Source: Sphingomonadales bacterium CG_4_10_14_3_um_filter_58_15 (GTDB lineage: Bacteria > Pseudomonadota > Alphaproteobacteria > Sphingomonadales > Sphingomonadaceae). Taken from it: a DNA stretch of 53,541 nucleotides. Below are positions 17,705-27,569 of this stretch, in pieces. Both the position numbers and the translations under genes were made by a program. The notes beneath the pieces are model-generated. The model did no database searches and was not told where the DNA came from. It saw only the letters and a program-made list of their open reading frames with translations. The stretch is from assembly GCA_002783865.1 (NCBI GenBank), contig PFJE01000171.1, positions 1-53,541 of the forward strand, given 5' to 3'. Numbering within the stretch: position 1 is the stretch's first letter; each line of letters starts with the position of its first letter.

Positions 17705-18006
17705 AGAAATCCCTTTCTCGTTGATGCGTATCGCCCCTCCTGATTTTGTCATGGCTGTCTTTTTATTGCGCCAGATGCCCCGAACGCGAACAGTCTCTAA
17801 ACATGCAAGGGAAAGCTGCTCTATATTATTGCGCTGCACAAGAAAGAAAACGACAGGAAAGGTGACATAGTTCAGGAATGTTGCACTTGCGCCACAGGGC
17901 GCCATTGGACCGCTTAAAATTTAGGCGAATTTATTTTCGAGTGACTAATAAAGCGTCATCGGCGCTCTGAACATTGGTCTCGGCGGTTCGATAGCGGCGC
18001 CTCATC
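17705..18006. other. Intergenic region between porin and mechanosensitive channel genes
   Basis: These 302 bases lie upstream of the minus-strand porin gene and downstream of the mscS-type gene. They contain AT-rich tracts (for example around 17818-17830 and 17917-17935) that could hold the porin promoter. I could not pick a convincing -35/-10 pair, a conserved ORF or a strong terminator. Confidence 0.4.
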
Positions 18007-19344
18007 TCATTCGCTTTTGGCCGATTCTGCTCCATCGACTCCCGGTTTCGAACGGGTTTCGAGCTTGATACTTTCGTCCTTCGGCATTGACTTGATATGG
18101 ATGTCGCGCTGCGGAAACGGAATCTCTACGCCATGTTCCTTGAACAGATCCCAGACCCTTTTCAGGATGGCTGCCTTGAAATTGCCGACGCCGGATTGCG
18201 GATCCTTGATCCAGCAGCGGATTTCAAAATTGACGCTGCTGTCCCCAAATTCGAGCATCCAGACGACGGGTTTGGGGTGGTTGAGCACGCGCGGCACGTC
18301 GACGCAGGCTTGCTTCATCAAATCGATCGCCTGATCCATGTCGGTGTCGTAAGACACACCGACGGGGATGCTGATCCGGACATTGGGGTTGGAGTAGGAC
18401 CAGTTTTCCACTTCCCGTGTCATCAGGTCTTCATTCGGGATCAGATGTTCCTTGCCTTCACGGGTGAGGACCGAGACCGCGCGGACACCGATCTTGTTGA
18501 CCCAGCCAAAACTGTCGCCGACCGCGATTACGTCGCCCGGCTTGATTGAACGGTCCATCAACAGGATGATCCCGGCGAACAGATTGCCGATCGTCTTCTG
18601 CATGCCGAAGCCGATGGCAAGGCCGAACGCACCCGAAAAGACGGCCAGAGCGGTAAGATCAATCCCGAGCAGGTCGAGGCCAAGGACAAAGGCTCCGGCC
18701 AATATGACCACGGTTGCCAATTTCTGACCCAGTACCTTTTGCGCACCGTCCAGCTCGCTGTTGCCGATAATATAAGACACAAGCTTCATCAGCACGCGGG
18801 CCACCGCGAGCAGCATGACGGCGGTGATCGCTACGGTCACGATCCAGAGCAGCGAGATTCTTCTGGCGCCGATATTGAAGCCGACCTTGTCCATGGCTTC
18901 GCTGATCGGCTCGATTCCGCCCACCAGTCCCGAACCGATGCTCACGAAAAGGGCGAGCCCGATGAGGGTCCCCAGCCAGTCCGGCATCCGCACGCCGCGG
19001 ATCAGGTCATTGGCAAAGAGGCCGACGGTGATCGCGATAGTCAGAGCAAAGACGACCTGTGCAATGAGATGCCAAGGGTATAGGGCCAGAAAAATTCCGC
19101 ACAGAATGAATGTGGTTGCGCGCCGGGTCATGTCGCGGATGCGGCGACCGGCCAGTTCGCTCTCATAGCCGGCCCGAACTTCCCAGAGGTGGCGTAGCTT
19201 GGGACCGATATATTTGCTAAGATACCAGCCAGCGGTCAGCGACAGCATGACCAATCCGGCGGCAATCGCGCCTTCGATATACTGGACGTTACGAGGAATA
19301 TCGGGAGCCAGAGATTCCACATATTTGAGGGCATCATCGATCAT
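18007..19344 (-). CDS. MscS-family mechanosensitive ion channel
   Basis: The 445-residue membrane protein has several N-terminal helices and then the MscS core. The pore helix is 'AVFSGAFGLAIGFGMQKTIG' and is followed by 'NLFAGIILLMDRSIKPGDVI', the most conserved part of the family. The cytoplasmic beta domain follows ('VGDSFGWVNKIGVRAV', 'LIPNEDLMTREVENWS'). Such channels open under membrane tension and release solutes on hypo-osmotic shock. It is larger than E. coli MscS, with extra N-terminal helices. Its ATG overlaps the metC stop by 4 nt, an operon partner with no obvious functional link. Confidence 0.93.
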   Translation of the reverse strand: MIDDALKYVESLAPDIPRNVQYIEGAIAAGLVMLSLTAGWYLSKYIGPKLRHLWEVRAGYESELAGRRIRDMTRRATTFILCGIFLALYPWHLIAQVVFALTIAITVGLFANDLIRGVRMPDWLGTLIGLALFVSIGSGLVGGIEPISEAMDKVGFNIGARRISLLWIVTVAITAVMLLAVARVLMKLVSYIIGNSELDGAQKVLGQKLATVVILAGAFVLGLDLLGIDLTALAVFSGAFGLAIGFGMQKTIGNLFAGIILLMDRSIKPGDVIAVGDSFGWVNKIGVRAVSVLTREGKEHLIPNEDLMTREVENWSYSNPNVRISIPVGVSYDTDMDQAIDLMKQACVDVPRVLNHPKPVVWMLEFGDSSVNFEIRCWIKDPQSGVGNFKAAILKRVWDLFKEHGVEIPFPQRDIHIKSMPKDESIKLETRSKPGVDGAESAKSE

Positions 19345-20540
19345 GACTTGGCACTGTGGTAATGTTCAAAAGCTTTGGCAAGGTCGGCGATCAAATCATC
19401 CGGGTCTTCCAGACCGATATGGAGCCGCACAAGTGTGCCGCTTGCGGTCCATTCCGTCGCAGTGCGATGTTTGCCCGGGTCAACGGGCAGCGCCAGGCTT
19501 TCAAATCCGCCCCAGCTATAACCGATGCCGAACAGCGTCAGCGCATCGATGAACGCGGCGCGGGATTGGTTGTCACCGTCTTTCAGTTCGAAAGAAAAGA
19601 GGCCAGAGGACCCCGTGAAGTCACGTTTCCATATTTTGTGACCGGGGCAGTCGGGCAGGGCAGGGTGGAGCACGAGGCCCACTTCCGGGCGCTGCTTCAG
19701 CCAGTGTGCGATTTTCAATGCACTGGCTTCATGCTGCCGCAGCCGGACTTCCAATGTCCTGAGTCCGCGCGCGGCGAGATAAGCATCATCCGGAGAGACC
19801 ACCTGGCCCAGTTGCTGGGCGGTGCGCCGGAGGTGTGTCCAGTAGCCATCGTGCGTGGTAACCGCGCCCATCATCACGTCGCTATGCCCGACGATATATT
19901 TGGTGGCGGCGGTTATCGCGATATCAACGCCATGTTCCAGCGCCGGGAAAAACCGCGAGGTCGCCCAGGTATTGTCGAGCAGCGTGACCAGCCCTGCAGC
20001 GTGAGCCGCCTTGCAGATAGCTGGCACATCCTGAACCTCGAAGCTCAGGCTGCCGGGGCTTTCCATCAACACGGCCTTGGTCTTTGCGCTGAACAGACCG
20101 GCGATGTCGGACCCGATCATCGGATCATAATAACGGGCCGTGACACCCATGCGTTTCAGAAATGTATCTGCAAAACTGCGGCTGGGATCATAGCTGCTGT
20201 CGGTCAGCAGCAGTTCGTCGCCCGGTTGCAGTACGGCGAGCAGCGAACAGGAAATGGCGGCAACACCGGAGGGATACAACATCGTCCCAGCTGCGCCGGG
20301 CTCCATTTCGGTCAGCGCGTCGGCAAGAGACCATTGAGTCGGAGATCCGCGGCGACCGTAGAAAAATTTCCCGTCATCGTTAGATTTCAGCCCTTCCCGG
20401 AGGTGAGCGACATTGTCATAAAGATGGGTACTGCCACGCCAGACCGGCGGGTTGACGACAGCGCCGGTCCAAATTTTTCGACGACCACCGGTAACGACCT
20501 GGGTCGCGGGGTTTTTTGAACCAGAGTCGTTATTGGCCAA
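19341..20540 (-). CDS. metC: Cystathionine beta-lyase
   Basis: This PLP enzyme cleaves cystathionine to homocysteine, pyruvate and ammonia in methionine synthesis. It can also release H2S from cysteine. The 399-residue length is normal. The PLP lysine is in 'AATKYIVGHSDVMMGA', preceded by the cofactor-binding aspartate in 'LLDNTWATSRFF'. 'SYDPSRSFADTFLKRMGV' and 'ESPGSLSFEVQDVPAI' match MetC rather than MetB or cystathionine gamma-lyase. It lies 26 nt after sseA and overlaps the mscS-type gene by 4 nt. Confidence 0.94.
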   Translation of the reverse strand: MANNDSGSKNPATQVVTGGRRKIWTGAVVNPPVWRGSTHLYDNVAHLREGLKSNDDGKFFYGRRGSPTQWSLADALTEMEPGAAGTMLYPSGVAAISCSLLAVLQPGDELLLTDSSYDPSRSFADTFLKRMGVTARYYDPMIGSDIAGLFSAKTKAVLMESPGSLSFEVQDVPAICKAAHAAGLVTLLDNTWATSRFFPALEHGVDIAITAATKYIVGHSDVMMGAVTTHDGYWTHLRRTAQQLGQVVSPDDAYLAARGLRTLEVRLRQHEASALKIAHWLKQRPEVGLVLHPALPDCPGHKIWKRDFTGSSGLFSFELKDGDNQSRAAFIDALTLFGIGYSWGGFESLALPVDPGKHRTATEWTASGTLVRLHIGLEDPDDLIADLAKAFEHYHSAKS

Positions 20541-20566
20541 CTATAGTTCCAGCAGCGCCATCATCT

Positions 20567-21403
20567 TCAGGCGGTTTCTTTCGGTGTGTCCGCATCGGCG
20601 CCCCATTCGGCCCAACTGCCGTCATAGAGAGCGGTCTTCTCTGCGCCCGCGAGCGCCGCAGCAAAGGATACAACCGCTGCCGTCATACCGGAACCACAGG
20701 TCGTGACCAGCGGTTTGGATAGATCCACGCCAGCGTCGCTGAAGATGGTCTTGATCTCGTCGCTGTCTTTCCAGGTACCGTCTGCGTTGAAAAAGCTGCT
20801 GTGCGGAATATTGGTCGAGCCAGGTATGTGGCCGGACGCTGCATTGCCGCGCGGGTCCGGTGTTTCACCGCTGAAGCGGTCGGCAGGCCGCGCGTCGACA
20901 ACCTGTTCATCCTTGCTGTGCAGATTGGCCAGCATATCCGCCTTGGTGCGGACGTCCTTGTCGTCTTTCCAGACCGTGAAATGCCGGTGCCGTAAAGCTT
21001 CCTTGCCGGTTTCCAGCGGCCGGCCCTCGGCCTTCCACTTGGCGATGCCGCCATCGAGAATGGCGACTTCGTGGGCACCAAAAATCGTCAGCATCCACCA
21101 CGCGCGTGCGGCGCTCTTCATCGGGCTGTCATCGTAGAGAACCACGCGGCTGCCATCGCCGAGGCCGAGGGATTGCATCCGGCTGGCAAATTTTTCCGCC
21201 GGCGGCAGCATATTGTCGATCGGATTATTGCTGTCAGTCAATTCACCGAGGTCCATGAAAACAGCACCGGGAATGTGGCCCGCCTCATATTCTGCTGACG
21301 GATTGCGTCCGGCGTCAGGCATGAATTTTGTCGCATCGACGATGCGTAAATCCGACGCGCCCAATTCGTTCGCCAGCCAGTCGGTCGATACCAGCAATTC
21401 CAT
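20567..21403 (-). CDS. sseA: 3-mercaptopyruvate sulfurtransferase
   Basis: The 278-residue protein has two rhodanese domains. The N-terminal one is inactive and begins 'LVSTDWLANELG'; the C-terminal one carries the active-site loop 'TTCGSGMTAAVVSFA'. The CGSGxT loop marks 3-mercaptopyruvate sulfurtransferases, whereas thiosulfate rhodaneses have CRKGxT. It moves sulfur from 3-mercaptopyruvate, made from cysteine, to thiols or cyanide. The neighbour metC also acts in sulfur amino-acid metabolism, so the pair may share regulation. Confidence 0.94.
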   Translation of the reverse strand: MELLVSTDWLANELGASDLRIVDATKFMPDAGRNPSAEYEAGHIPGAVFMDLGELTDSNNPIDNMLPPAEKFASRMQSLGLGDGSRVVLYDDSPMKSAARAWWMLTIFGAHEVAILDGGIAKWKAEGRPLETGKEALRHRHFTVWKDDKDVRTKADMLANLHSKDEQVVDARPADRFSGETPDPRGNAASGHIPGSTNIPHSSFFNADGTWKDSDEIKTIFSDAGVDLSKPLVTTCGSGMTAAVVSFAAALAGAEKTALYDGSWAEWGADADTPKETA

Positions 21404-21528
21404 ATTCAGCTCCTCATGCCCGCAATTATTTGCACTGTTCGTACCGCCGTTTAGCGATTCGATTTCCAGCCGTCGAGGCTATAACGCATTCCCCAACGAA
21501 TCCACCGCTTATGTGGTTATTGGGTCAT

Positions 21529-23067
21529 TCAATTCTTCTGCATTTGATCAAGATAGCTTTTGGCTTGGTTACGGATGTCGTCTTTGGTGTTCGGGTCCAT
21601 GCCCTCCCAAGTGCGGTATGGCATGGCCAGCCGACGATTATCGCCCAGCTTTTCCTGATTGCGATCGAGAAAATCCCAATAGAGGGCGTTGAATGGACAG
21701 GCGTTTTCGCCGATGCGCTGTTTGACATCATAGCGGCAATGCTGACAGTAATCCGACATCTTGTTGATATAATTGCCTGACGAGGCATAGGGTTTGGAAG
21801 CAATGATACCGCCATCGGCAAACTGGCTCATGCCCAGTGTGTTGGGTAGCTCCACCCATTCATAGGCGTCGGCATAAACTTCCAGATACCATTGATGTAC
21901 CGCCTGCGGCCGGAGGCCGGCAATCAGGGCAAAATTCCCGGTTATCATCAACCGCTGGATATGATGTGCGTAGGCCAGATCGAGCGTCTGCCCAATCGTT
22001 TCGGCCAGACAATGCATATCGGTTTTACCCGAATAGTAGAAATCTGGCAGCGGTCTCTGGGCCTGCAAGAAATTACGATCGACATAATCCGGACCCTCGC
22101 GCCAATAGATGCCGCGCACATACTCCCGCCACCCGATGATTTGCCGGATGAAGCCTTCCGCGGCGTTTAGCGGCACGTCTCCATCATGATAGCGCTGCTC
22201 AACCTCTTCGCAGAGGTCGAGCGGGTCGAGCAAGCCAGAATTGATGTAGGGCGAGAGGATCGAGTGCCACAGAAACGGCTGTCCGCTGAGCAGGGCGTCT
22301 TGATAGTCTCCGAACTGAGGCAGGGCTTCATCAAGAAATTTGCGTTTTTGCCGCATCGCTTCTTCGTGGGTTACAGCAAAATGGAAATGATCAAGTGACC
22401 CCGGATAGTCGGCAAATGTATCCGAGACCAGCGCCAGAACTTCGCGCGTTATATCATCGGGGCGGAACCTTATCGGCTGCGGTATCGCAAGATCGCCCTT
22501 TGCCGGCTTGCGATTATCATTGTCATAATTCCATTTGCCGCCTTCAGGTTTGCCATTCTCATCTAGTAACAAGCCAGTCTTGCGGCGCATTTCCCGATAA
22601 AAATACTCCATCCGGAGCTGCTTTTTCCCGTCTGCCCAGTCGGCAAAATCCTGATGCGTCGCGACAAAGCGATGGTCCGGGCAAATAGTGACCGGGATGC
22701 CGAATTTCTGTTCCCAGTTCTCGATCATCGCCATGACCCGCCACTCGCCAGCCTCGGTAATCCGGATGCTTTCGATGCTATGCCTTTCCAGCGCCCGCAC
22801 GATCTCACCGGAGAAACTGCCGCTATTATCCGGATCGGACCAAGCGATATAGTCAACCGACCATCCGCGCTCTTCGAGCGCTTTTGCGTGATGACGCATG
22901 GCTGAGAATATATAGGCGATTTTGGCCTTGTGATGCCGAACATAGGCTGTTTCTTCACCCACCTCCATCATCAGGAGCACGCATTCGTCGGGGTTTTGCG
23001 CCTCCAGCGAGGAGATCTGGACGGAGAGTTGGTCGCCCAATATCGGTATGAGGGTTTTTTCAGACAT
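21529..23067 (-). CDS. FeS-type cryptochrome/photolyase (PhrB-like)
   Basis: The 512-residue protein matches the iron-sulfur bacterial cryptochrome/photolyase group, whose best-known member (Agrobacterium PhrB) repairs (6-4) photoproducts. It starts 'LIPILGDQLSV', has the FAD-domain stretch 'YAHHIQRLMITGNFALIAGL' and the tryptophan-rich 'QWYLEVYADAYEWVELPN'. The C-terminal cysteines 'MSDYCQHCRYDVKQRIGENA' followed by 'CPFNALYWDF', together with an earlier cysteine, would bind the [4Fe-4S] cluster. It is divergent from queF. The -10-like element lies only six bases from the ATG, so the message may be leaderless. Confidence 0.92.
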   Translation of the reverse strand: MSEKTLIPILGDQLSVQISSLEAQNPDECVLLMMEVGEETAYVRHHKAKIAYIFSAMRHHAKALEERGWSVDYIAWSDPDNSGSFSGEIVRALERHSIESIRITEAGEWRVMAMIENWEQKFGIPVTICPDHRFVATHQDFADWADGKKQLRMEYFYREMRRKTGLLLDENGKPEGGKWNYDNDNRKPAKGDLAIPQPIRFRPDDITREVLALVSDTFADYPGSLDHFHFAVTHEEAMRQKRKFLDEALPQFGDYQDALLSGQPFLWHSILSPYINSGLLDPLDLCEEVEQRYHDGDVPLNAAEGFIRQIIGWREYVRGIYWREGPDYVDRNFLQAQRPLPDFYYSGKTDMHCLAETIGQTLDLAYAHHIQRLMITGNFALIAGLRPQAVHQWYLEVYADAYEWVELPNTLGMSQFADGGIIASKPYASSGNYINKMSDYCQHCRYDVKQRIGENACPFNALYWDFLDRNQEKLGDNRRLAMPYRTWEGMDPNTKDDIRNQAKSYLDQMQKN

Positions 23068-23073
23068 TTTTCG

Positions 23074-23129
23074 ATTATCACATCATCGGGCTGCATTTGG
23101 CGATCTGTGCTTTTGGGCAGTGTGATAAT
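23074..23129. promoter_or_regulatory. Divergent extended -10 elements between photolyase gene and queF
   Basis: The nonamer TGTGATAAT occurs twice in this 108 bp gap, once on each strand: minus at 23082-23074 and plus at 23121-23129. TGnGATAAT is an extended -10 form. The minus copy is six bases from the photolyase ATG; the plus copy is about 47 bases from the queF ATG. Good -35 hexamers are not apparent. Confidence 0.45.
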
Positions 23130-23175
23130 TGCAGCGGCTGATGACATCGGCTGCGGGCTGTTCTAAACGATCCCG

Positions 23176-23646
23176 ATGACCGATGATGAATCCGAAAAAC
23201 TGACACCAAGATTTCTGGGTCGGGACAGTTCCATACCAACCTCGCCCGAGACGGCAGAGCTGGATTATGTGCCGAACCCGCGACCGCGCGATTTGTATCT
23301 GGCCCGCTTTGCTGTGCCGGAATTCACTTCGCTTTGTCCAGTCACCGGTCAGCCGGATTTTGCCCATCTGGTAATCGACTATGCGCCCGATCAGACCATC
23401 GTCGAATCGAAATCGCTCAAGCTGTTTCTGGGCTCGTTTCGCAACCATGCGGCCTTCCATGAAGATTGCACGGTGGGAATCGGTCGGCGGCTGTTCGACG
23501 AAATGCAGCCCAGATGGCTGCGTATCGGGGGCTATTGGTATCCGCGCGGCGGGATTCCGATCGACGTGTTCTGGCAGTCTGGCGAACCGCCAGCCGGATT
23601 ATGGGTTCCGGAACAAGGTGTTGCGCCTTATCGGGGCCGGGGCTGA
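23176..23646 (+). CDS. queF: NADPH-dependent 7-cyano-7-deazaguanine reductase
   Basis: QueF reduces preQ0 to preQ1 with NADPH in queuosine synthesis. The 156-residue protein is the short, unimodular type. The catalytic cysteine lies in '[15 protein letters not shown]', the QueF motif '[15 protein letters not shown]' follows, and 'HEDC' precedes the C-terminal part. Within this window gluQ acts on the finished queuosine base of tRNA(Asp). I found no preQ1 riboswitch upstream. Confidence 0.96.
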   Translation: MTDDESEKLTPRFLGRDSSIPTSPETAELDYVPNPRPRDLYLARFAVPEFTSLCPVTGQPDFAHLVIDYAPDQTIVESKSLKLFLGSFRNHAAFHEDCTVGIGRRLFDEMQPRWLRIGGYWYPRGGIPIDVFWQSGEPPAGLWVPEQGVAPYRGRG

Positions 23647-23712
23647 ACGGGGGTTTGTGCGCTCATCCGCTTTTGACTTTGCAACGTCACAAACAAACCC
23701 TAGTGTAAGCCC

Positions 23713-24102
23713 ATGGGTCAGCAACATCAGCATAGTATTGCCATCGCGGCATCCGATATCGATTTCATGGGGCATGTGAACAACGCCAACTACCTCACAT
23801 GGGTGCAGGATGCAGTTGTCGCCCACTGGCAGAAATTCGCGCCATCCGAAGCGGTCGCTGCCCACCTCTGGGTCGCGATCAAGCATGAGATCACCTACCG
23901 CAAGCCGGCTTTTCTGGATGACGATGTGATCGCAGAGGTGTTGCTGGAAAAAGTACACGGCGCCCGGGCGTTCTACAGCACCATCATCAAGCGGGGCGAA
24001 GAAGTGCTCGCCGAGGTCCAGTCCAGCTGGTGTTGCGTGGACGCGGACACGCTGCGCCCGACCCGTCTGGCGAAAGATATCGTCGCCCGCTTTTTCGGTT
24101 AG
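23713..24102 (+). CDS. Acyl-CoA thioesterase, YbgC/4HBT family
   Basis: The 129-residue protein is a single hotdog domain. 'DIDFMGHVNNANYLTWVQDA' near residue 17 is the 4-hydroxybenzoyl-CoA thioesterase signature with the active-site aspartate and HVNN motif. The remaining strands include 'WVAIKHEITYRKPAF' and 'AEVQSSWCCVDADT'. Members hydrolyse various acyl-CoA or acyl-ACP thioesters; the substrate is not predictable. It starts 66 nt after queF and converges with the HerA-like gene at 7 nt. Confidence 0.87.
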   Translation: MGQQHQHSIAIAASDIDFMGHVNNANYLTWVQDAVVAHWQKFAPSEAVAAHLWVAIKHEITYRKPAFLDDDVIAEVLLEKVHGARAFYSTIIKRGEEVLAEVQSSWCCVDADTLRPTRLAKDIVARFFG

Positions 24103-24109
24103 GCGCTGA

Positions 24110-25690
24110 TCATCGCATCAGGCCGCCGATCAGATTGCGGACAAAGCGTCCGGCAACCGGCCCGGCAAGATCGGTAACCACGGAACCGACGGCAGAGGTT
24201 ACGCCTGACTGCACCGGATTTGCCCGGGATTTTTTACCCAGCATCGTTGTCGCGGCCATACCGGCAGCAGATCCTGCAGCGACCTTGGCGCCGCGACTAA
24301 AGGCTTTTTCCCATATGCTTTTGCTCTTGCGGGGCTGTTTTCCGACCTCTTCCCTACCCTTTTCCTCGACTTCCTGCGCGGTTGCGGTCGCATCGATCAC
24401 CTTTTGCACCAATATTTCCTCGGCACTGTTCCGGTCGATCTCCTCATCATATTTGCCGTCATAGGGCGAGATCGAGTTGATGATCGCGCGTTCCTTGGGC
24501 GACACCGGGCCCAGTCGCGACCGGGTCGGCTTGATCAGGGTCCGCTGGACGATCGACGGCGCCCCGTCTTCGAGCAGGGTCGAGACCAGCGCCTCGCCCA
24601 CGCGCAATTCGGTAATCGCCTGCTCGACATCCAGATCGGGATTGATCCGAAACGTATCGGCGGCCGCCTTGATCGCTTTCTTGTCGCGCGGGGTGAAGGC
24701 GCGCAGCGCGTGCTGCACCCGGTTGCCGAGCTGCCCTGCAACCTCTTGCGGAATGTCGATCGGGTTCTGGGTCACGAAAAAGACGCCGACGCCCTTGGAC
24801 CGGATCAGGCGCACGACCTGTTCGATCTTGTCTTCCAGCGCTTTGGGGGCGTCATCGAACAGCAAATGCGCCTCATCGAAAAAGAAGACCAGCTTCGGTT
24901 TGGCCGGATCGCCGACTTCCGGCAGGGTTTCAAACAGTTCGGCGAGCAGCCACAGCAGAAAGGTGGCGTAGAGTTTCGGGCTGCGCATCAGCTGGTCGGC
25001 GGCCAGTATGTTGATATAGCCGCGCCCCTGCTCGTCGCATTTGATGAAATCATCAATCTCCAGCGCCGGTTCGCCAAAAAACTGGCCGGCCCCCTGGCTG
25101 TCGAGCTGCAGCAACTGGCGCTGGATCGTACCGACGCTGGCCTTGGTGACATTGCCGTATTTCGCCGAAAGTTGCTTGGCGTTTTCCGCCGTATAGGCGA
25201 GCATCGACTGCAGATCGTCGAGGTTCAGCAGCAGCAATCCCTCTTCGTCGGCAAACCGGAATACGATATTGAGTACACCTTCCTGGGTGTCATTCAAATC
25301 CATCAGGCGCGCTAGCAATAGCGGCCCCATTTCGGTGATGGTGGTGCGGATCGGATGGCCCTGCTTGCCATAAAGGTCCCAGAATATCGCCGGATTGTCG
25401 GAGTAAGCATAATCGCTCATCCCCAATTCCCTGGCGCGTTCTTCCAGCTTGTCGGCATGTTTGAATTGTGGGGAACCGGCCATCGAAACGCCTGCGAGGT
25501 CGCCTTTTACGTCGGCGACAAAGACCGGTACGCCATTGGCGGAAAAGCTTTCCGCCAGTCCCTGCAGGGTGACGGTCTTGCCGGTGCCGGTGGCCCCGGC
25601 AATCAGGCCATGCCGGTTCGCACGGGACAGGTTCAGGCTCTGCCGCTCGCGGCCGCCCAGTCCGAGAAAAATTTCTGTTGCGTCAGCCAC
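24110..25690 (-). CDS. HerA-like ATPase, DUF853 family (YjgR-like)
   Basis: The 526-residue protein has a P-loop '[20 protein letters not shown]' near residue 30 and '[12 protein letters not shown]'. A Walker B-like '[20 protein letters not shown]' lies near residue 265, followed by the sensor region '[20 protein letters not shown]'. These are typical of HerA/FtsK-type ATPases of the DUF853 family, which includes E. coli YjgR. The tail has a glycine/alanine-rich stretch ('[15 protein letters not shown]'). No NurA-like partner is nearby and the function is not established. Translation starts at GTG with GGGGAG seven bases before. A terminator separates it from degP. Confidence 0.88.
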   Translation of the reverse strand: MADATEIFLGLGGRERQSLNLSRANRHGLIAGATGTGKTVTLQGLAESFSANGVPVFVADVKGDLAGVSMAGSPQFKHADKLEERARELGMSDYAYSDNPAIFWDLYGKQGHPIRTTITEMGPLLLARLMDLNDTQEGVLNIVFRFADEEGLLLLNLDDLQSMLAYTAENAKQLSAKYGNVTKASVGTIQRQLLQLDSQGAGQFFGEPALEIDDFIKCDEQGRGYINILAADQLMRSPKLYATFLLWLLAELFETLPEVGDPAKPKLVFFFDEAHLLFDDAPKALEDKIEQVVRLIRSKGVGVFFVTQNPIDIPQEVAGQLGNRVQHALRAFTPRDKKAIKAAADTFRINPDLDVEQAITELRVGEALVSTLLEDGAPSIVQRTLIKPTRSRLGPVSPKERAIINSISPYDGKYDEEIDRNSAEEILVQKVIDATATAQEVEEKGREEVGKQPRKSKSIWEKAFSRGAKVAAGSAAGMAATTMLGKKSRANPVQSGVTSAVGSVVTDLAGPVAGRFVRNLIGGLMR

Positions 25691-25738
25691 TGGCGGCTCC
25701 CCTTGTTCCCGTATCCATCAAACACGATAGCTTGACGC

Positions 25739-25767
25739 AAAAAAAAGGCTGGCGTCAAGCGCCAGCC
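25739..25767 (-). terminator. Rho-independent terminator after degP
   Basis: The stem GGCTGGCG (25747-25754) / CGCCAGCC (25760-25767) with a five-base loop is preceded on the plus strand by A8. Read on the minus strand this is a stem followed by eight U, 30 nt after the degP stop. It should stop degP transcripts before the HerA-like gene. Confidence 0.88.
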
Positions 25768-25796
25768 CTTCTCTGTTACATGAGCTTAAGGCGCGC

Positions 25797-27335
25797 TTAG
25801 CTGTCCTGCAGTCGAACCGCGACAAATTGTGGATCGCGCGCACCGCGACGAATTTGCAGAAGCACGGCTTCACGATTGGACCGTTTTGCGTTGCTTATCG
25901 CGCTGTCCAAATCAGCGGCGCTGTTCACCGGTTGGCGGTTGACGCTGGTGATCACAAAGCCGCGTTTGATACCCTTTTGACCCGCGTCGCTGTTCGGATT
26001 GACTGTTGAAACGACGACGCCTTTTTGCGTCGATGCAACGCCGATCTGCCGGGCGATTTGTGGTGTCAGATCGACAACCGACAATCCCAGCGCCTCGGCG
26101 GTCGCTTGCGCACTCGCTCCATTGTCATTCTGGCCCATTGCATTGTCTTCGGCATCCGGGTCGAACGAATTGCTGGCCAGTTCTTCTTCAGATGGCCGTG
26201 TACCCAGCTTGGCACTGACCTTCATGGTTTTGCCATTGCGAACCAGTTCGATCGGAACATCGGTGCCAATCGGCAGATTGGCGACGAGGTAGGACAAGGT
26301 CTGGTCAGGTGTTACGGTCTTGCCGTTCACCTTGGTGATCACGTCACCGGCCTGGATTCCGGCTTTTTGTGCCGCTTCGCCCGGTTCAACCCGCTGGACA
26401 AATTCACCCTGGTTCTTTTCCAGGCCAAGCGAGTCCGCAAGATCTTCCGAAAGCGCGCTGATCTGAACGCCGAGATATCCGCGTTCGATTTTTTGGCCTT
26501 TTTTCAGCGTTTCGACAATCGGGGCAGCAACTTCGGCCGGGATGGCAAAACCAATGCCGACATTGCCGCCGGTTGGCGAGATGATCGCATTGTTGATGCC
26601 AATGACATTGCCGTTGAGATCGAACATTGGCCCGCCGCTATTGCCGCGATTGATCGACGCATCGGTCTGCAAGAAACTGTCATAGGCACCCTGTCCGGTT
26701 CTCCGGTGAATGGCCGACACAATGCCGGTCGTCACAGTGCCGCCAAGACCAAAGGGATTGCCGATCGCTATAATCCAGTCGCCAACGCGGGCAGCAGCGC
26801 TGTCACCGAATTTGACGAACGGCAGCGGCTTGTTGGCCTTGATCTTGAGCACGGCGATATCCGATGCCGGATCGCGGCCGACGAGTTCGGCCTCATATTC
26901 GGTGCGGTCCGGCATGATCACGGTAATCGATTCAATGGTTGCATTGCGGTCACCCGGGGCAACGACATGGTTATTGGTGACGACATAGCCATCGGCCGAA
27001 ATGATGAACCCTGATCCGAGAGACTGTGCTTCGCGGGTTTGTTCACCGCCGCCGCCGCGATTACCGAACAGGCCGTCAAAAGGGGTTCCGGCAAACGGGT
27101 TATTGTTGCTCACGCGAACGCGCTGAGTGGTGGAGATGTTGACCACGGCAGGCTGCAATTGTTCGGTCAGGTCGGCAAAGCTCATTGGCGCACCTGCGCG
27201 CGGCGCAAGGTTCCGTATTACCGCGCTGTCGTTGGCGGCGGTTTGGGCGCCAGCCGGGCCAATCCCGGCCAAGGTGGCTGCACTACCGGCCAAAAGCAAA
27301 GCTGTTGAAATTCCGTAAGCGTAACGCACTGTCAT
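25797..27335 (-). CDS. degP: Periplasmic serine protease, Do/DegP family
   Basis: DegP-type proteins degrade or chaperone misfolded periplasmic proteins. The 512-residue product has a signal peptide ending near 'GPAGAQTA'. The trypsin-like domain has the triad histidine in 'YVVTNNHVVAPG', aspartate in 'DPASDIAVLKIK' and serine in 'INRGNSGGPMFD'. Two PDZ domains follow ('GYLGVQISALSEDLA...' and the last ~90 residues). The track start at 27362 is upstream of a better ATG at 27335 with GAGAGG before it. It lies downstream of hflKC, also a proteolysis-control module. The terminator at 25739 ends the transcript. Confidence 0.95.
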   Translation of the reverse strand: MTVRYAYGISTALLLAGSAATLAGIGPAGAQTAANDSAVIRNLAPRAGAPMSFADLTEQLQPAVVNISTTQRVRVSNNNPFAGTPFDGLFGNRGGGGEQTREAQSLGSGFIISADGYVVTNNHVVAPGDRNATIESITVIMPDRTEYEAELVGRDPASDIAVLKIKANKPLPFVKFGDSAAARVGDWIIAIGNPFGLGGTVTTGIVSAIHRRTGQGAYDSFLQTDASINRGNSGGPMFDLNGNVIGINNAIISPTGGNVGIGFAIPAEVAAPIVETLKKGQKIERGYLGVQISALSEDLADSLGLEKNQGEFVQRVEPGEAAQKAGIQAGDVITKVNGKTVTPDQTLSYLVANLPIGTDVPIELVRNGKTMKVSAKLGTRPSEEELASNSFDPDAEDNAMGQNDNGASAQATAEALGLSVVDLTPQIARQIGVASTQKGVVVSTVNPNSDAGQKGIKRGFVITSVNRQPVNSAADLDSAISNAKRSNREAVLLQIRRGARDPQFVAVRLQDS

Positions 27336-27410
27336 TTTCCTCTCAAATTCCTGGCGGAGCAAATATCAGGTCACCCGTCAGATCCGTTCCAATTCTCCAA
27401 ATTATTGGCG

Positions 27411-27432
27411 CAATTTTCATGAACGGAAATTG
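27411..27432. promoter_or_regulatory. 22 bp imperfect dyad upstream of degP
   Basis: CAATTTTC (27411-27418) and GGAAATTG (27425-27432) form a near-perfect inverted repeat (seven of eight pairs) with a six-base centre, about 80-100 bp upstream of the degP start. It could be an operator. I recognise no known factor site and no clear heat-shock promoter. Confidence 0.35.
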
Positions 27433-27569
27433 AATATTAGCATATTTGTTCCCCGATAATAATCGCAGAACTGCGGGACATTCCCGATCCAGACCTATTT
27501 GGGTGCGGCAAAGCCCTTTCGCAACCCGGGAATCGCCCTTTGGTCGAAAAAAAACGGCCTCGTGCAGAA

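Noticed and set aside
17871-17905. Sigma54 promoter upstream of the porin gene
   Set aside because: TGGCGC and a nearby TGCA were noticed on the minus strand, but the spacing does not fit the -24/-12 consensus.
23130-23175. preQ1 riboswitch before queF
   Set aside because: The leader has no recognisable preQ1 aptamer; only a loose GCAGC/GCTGC pairing is present.
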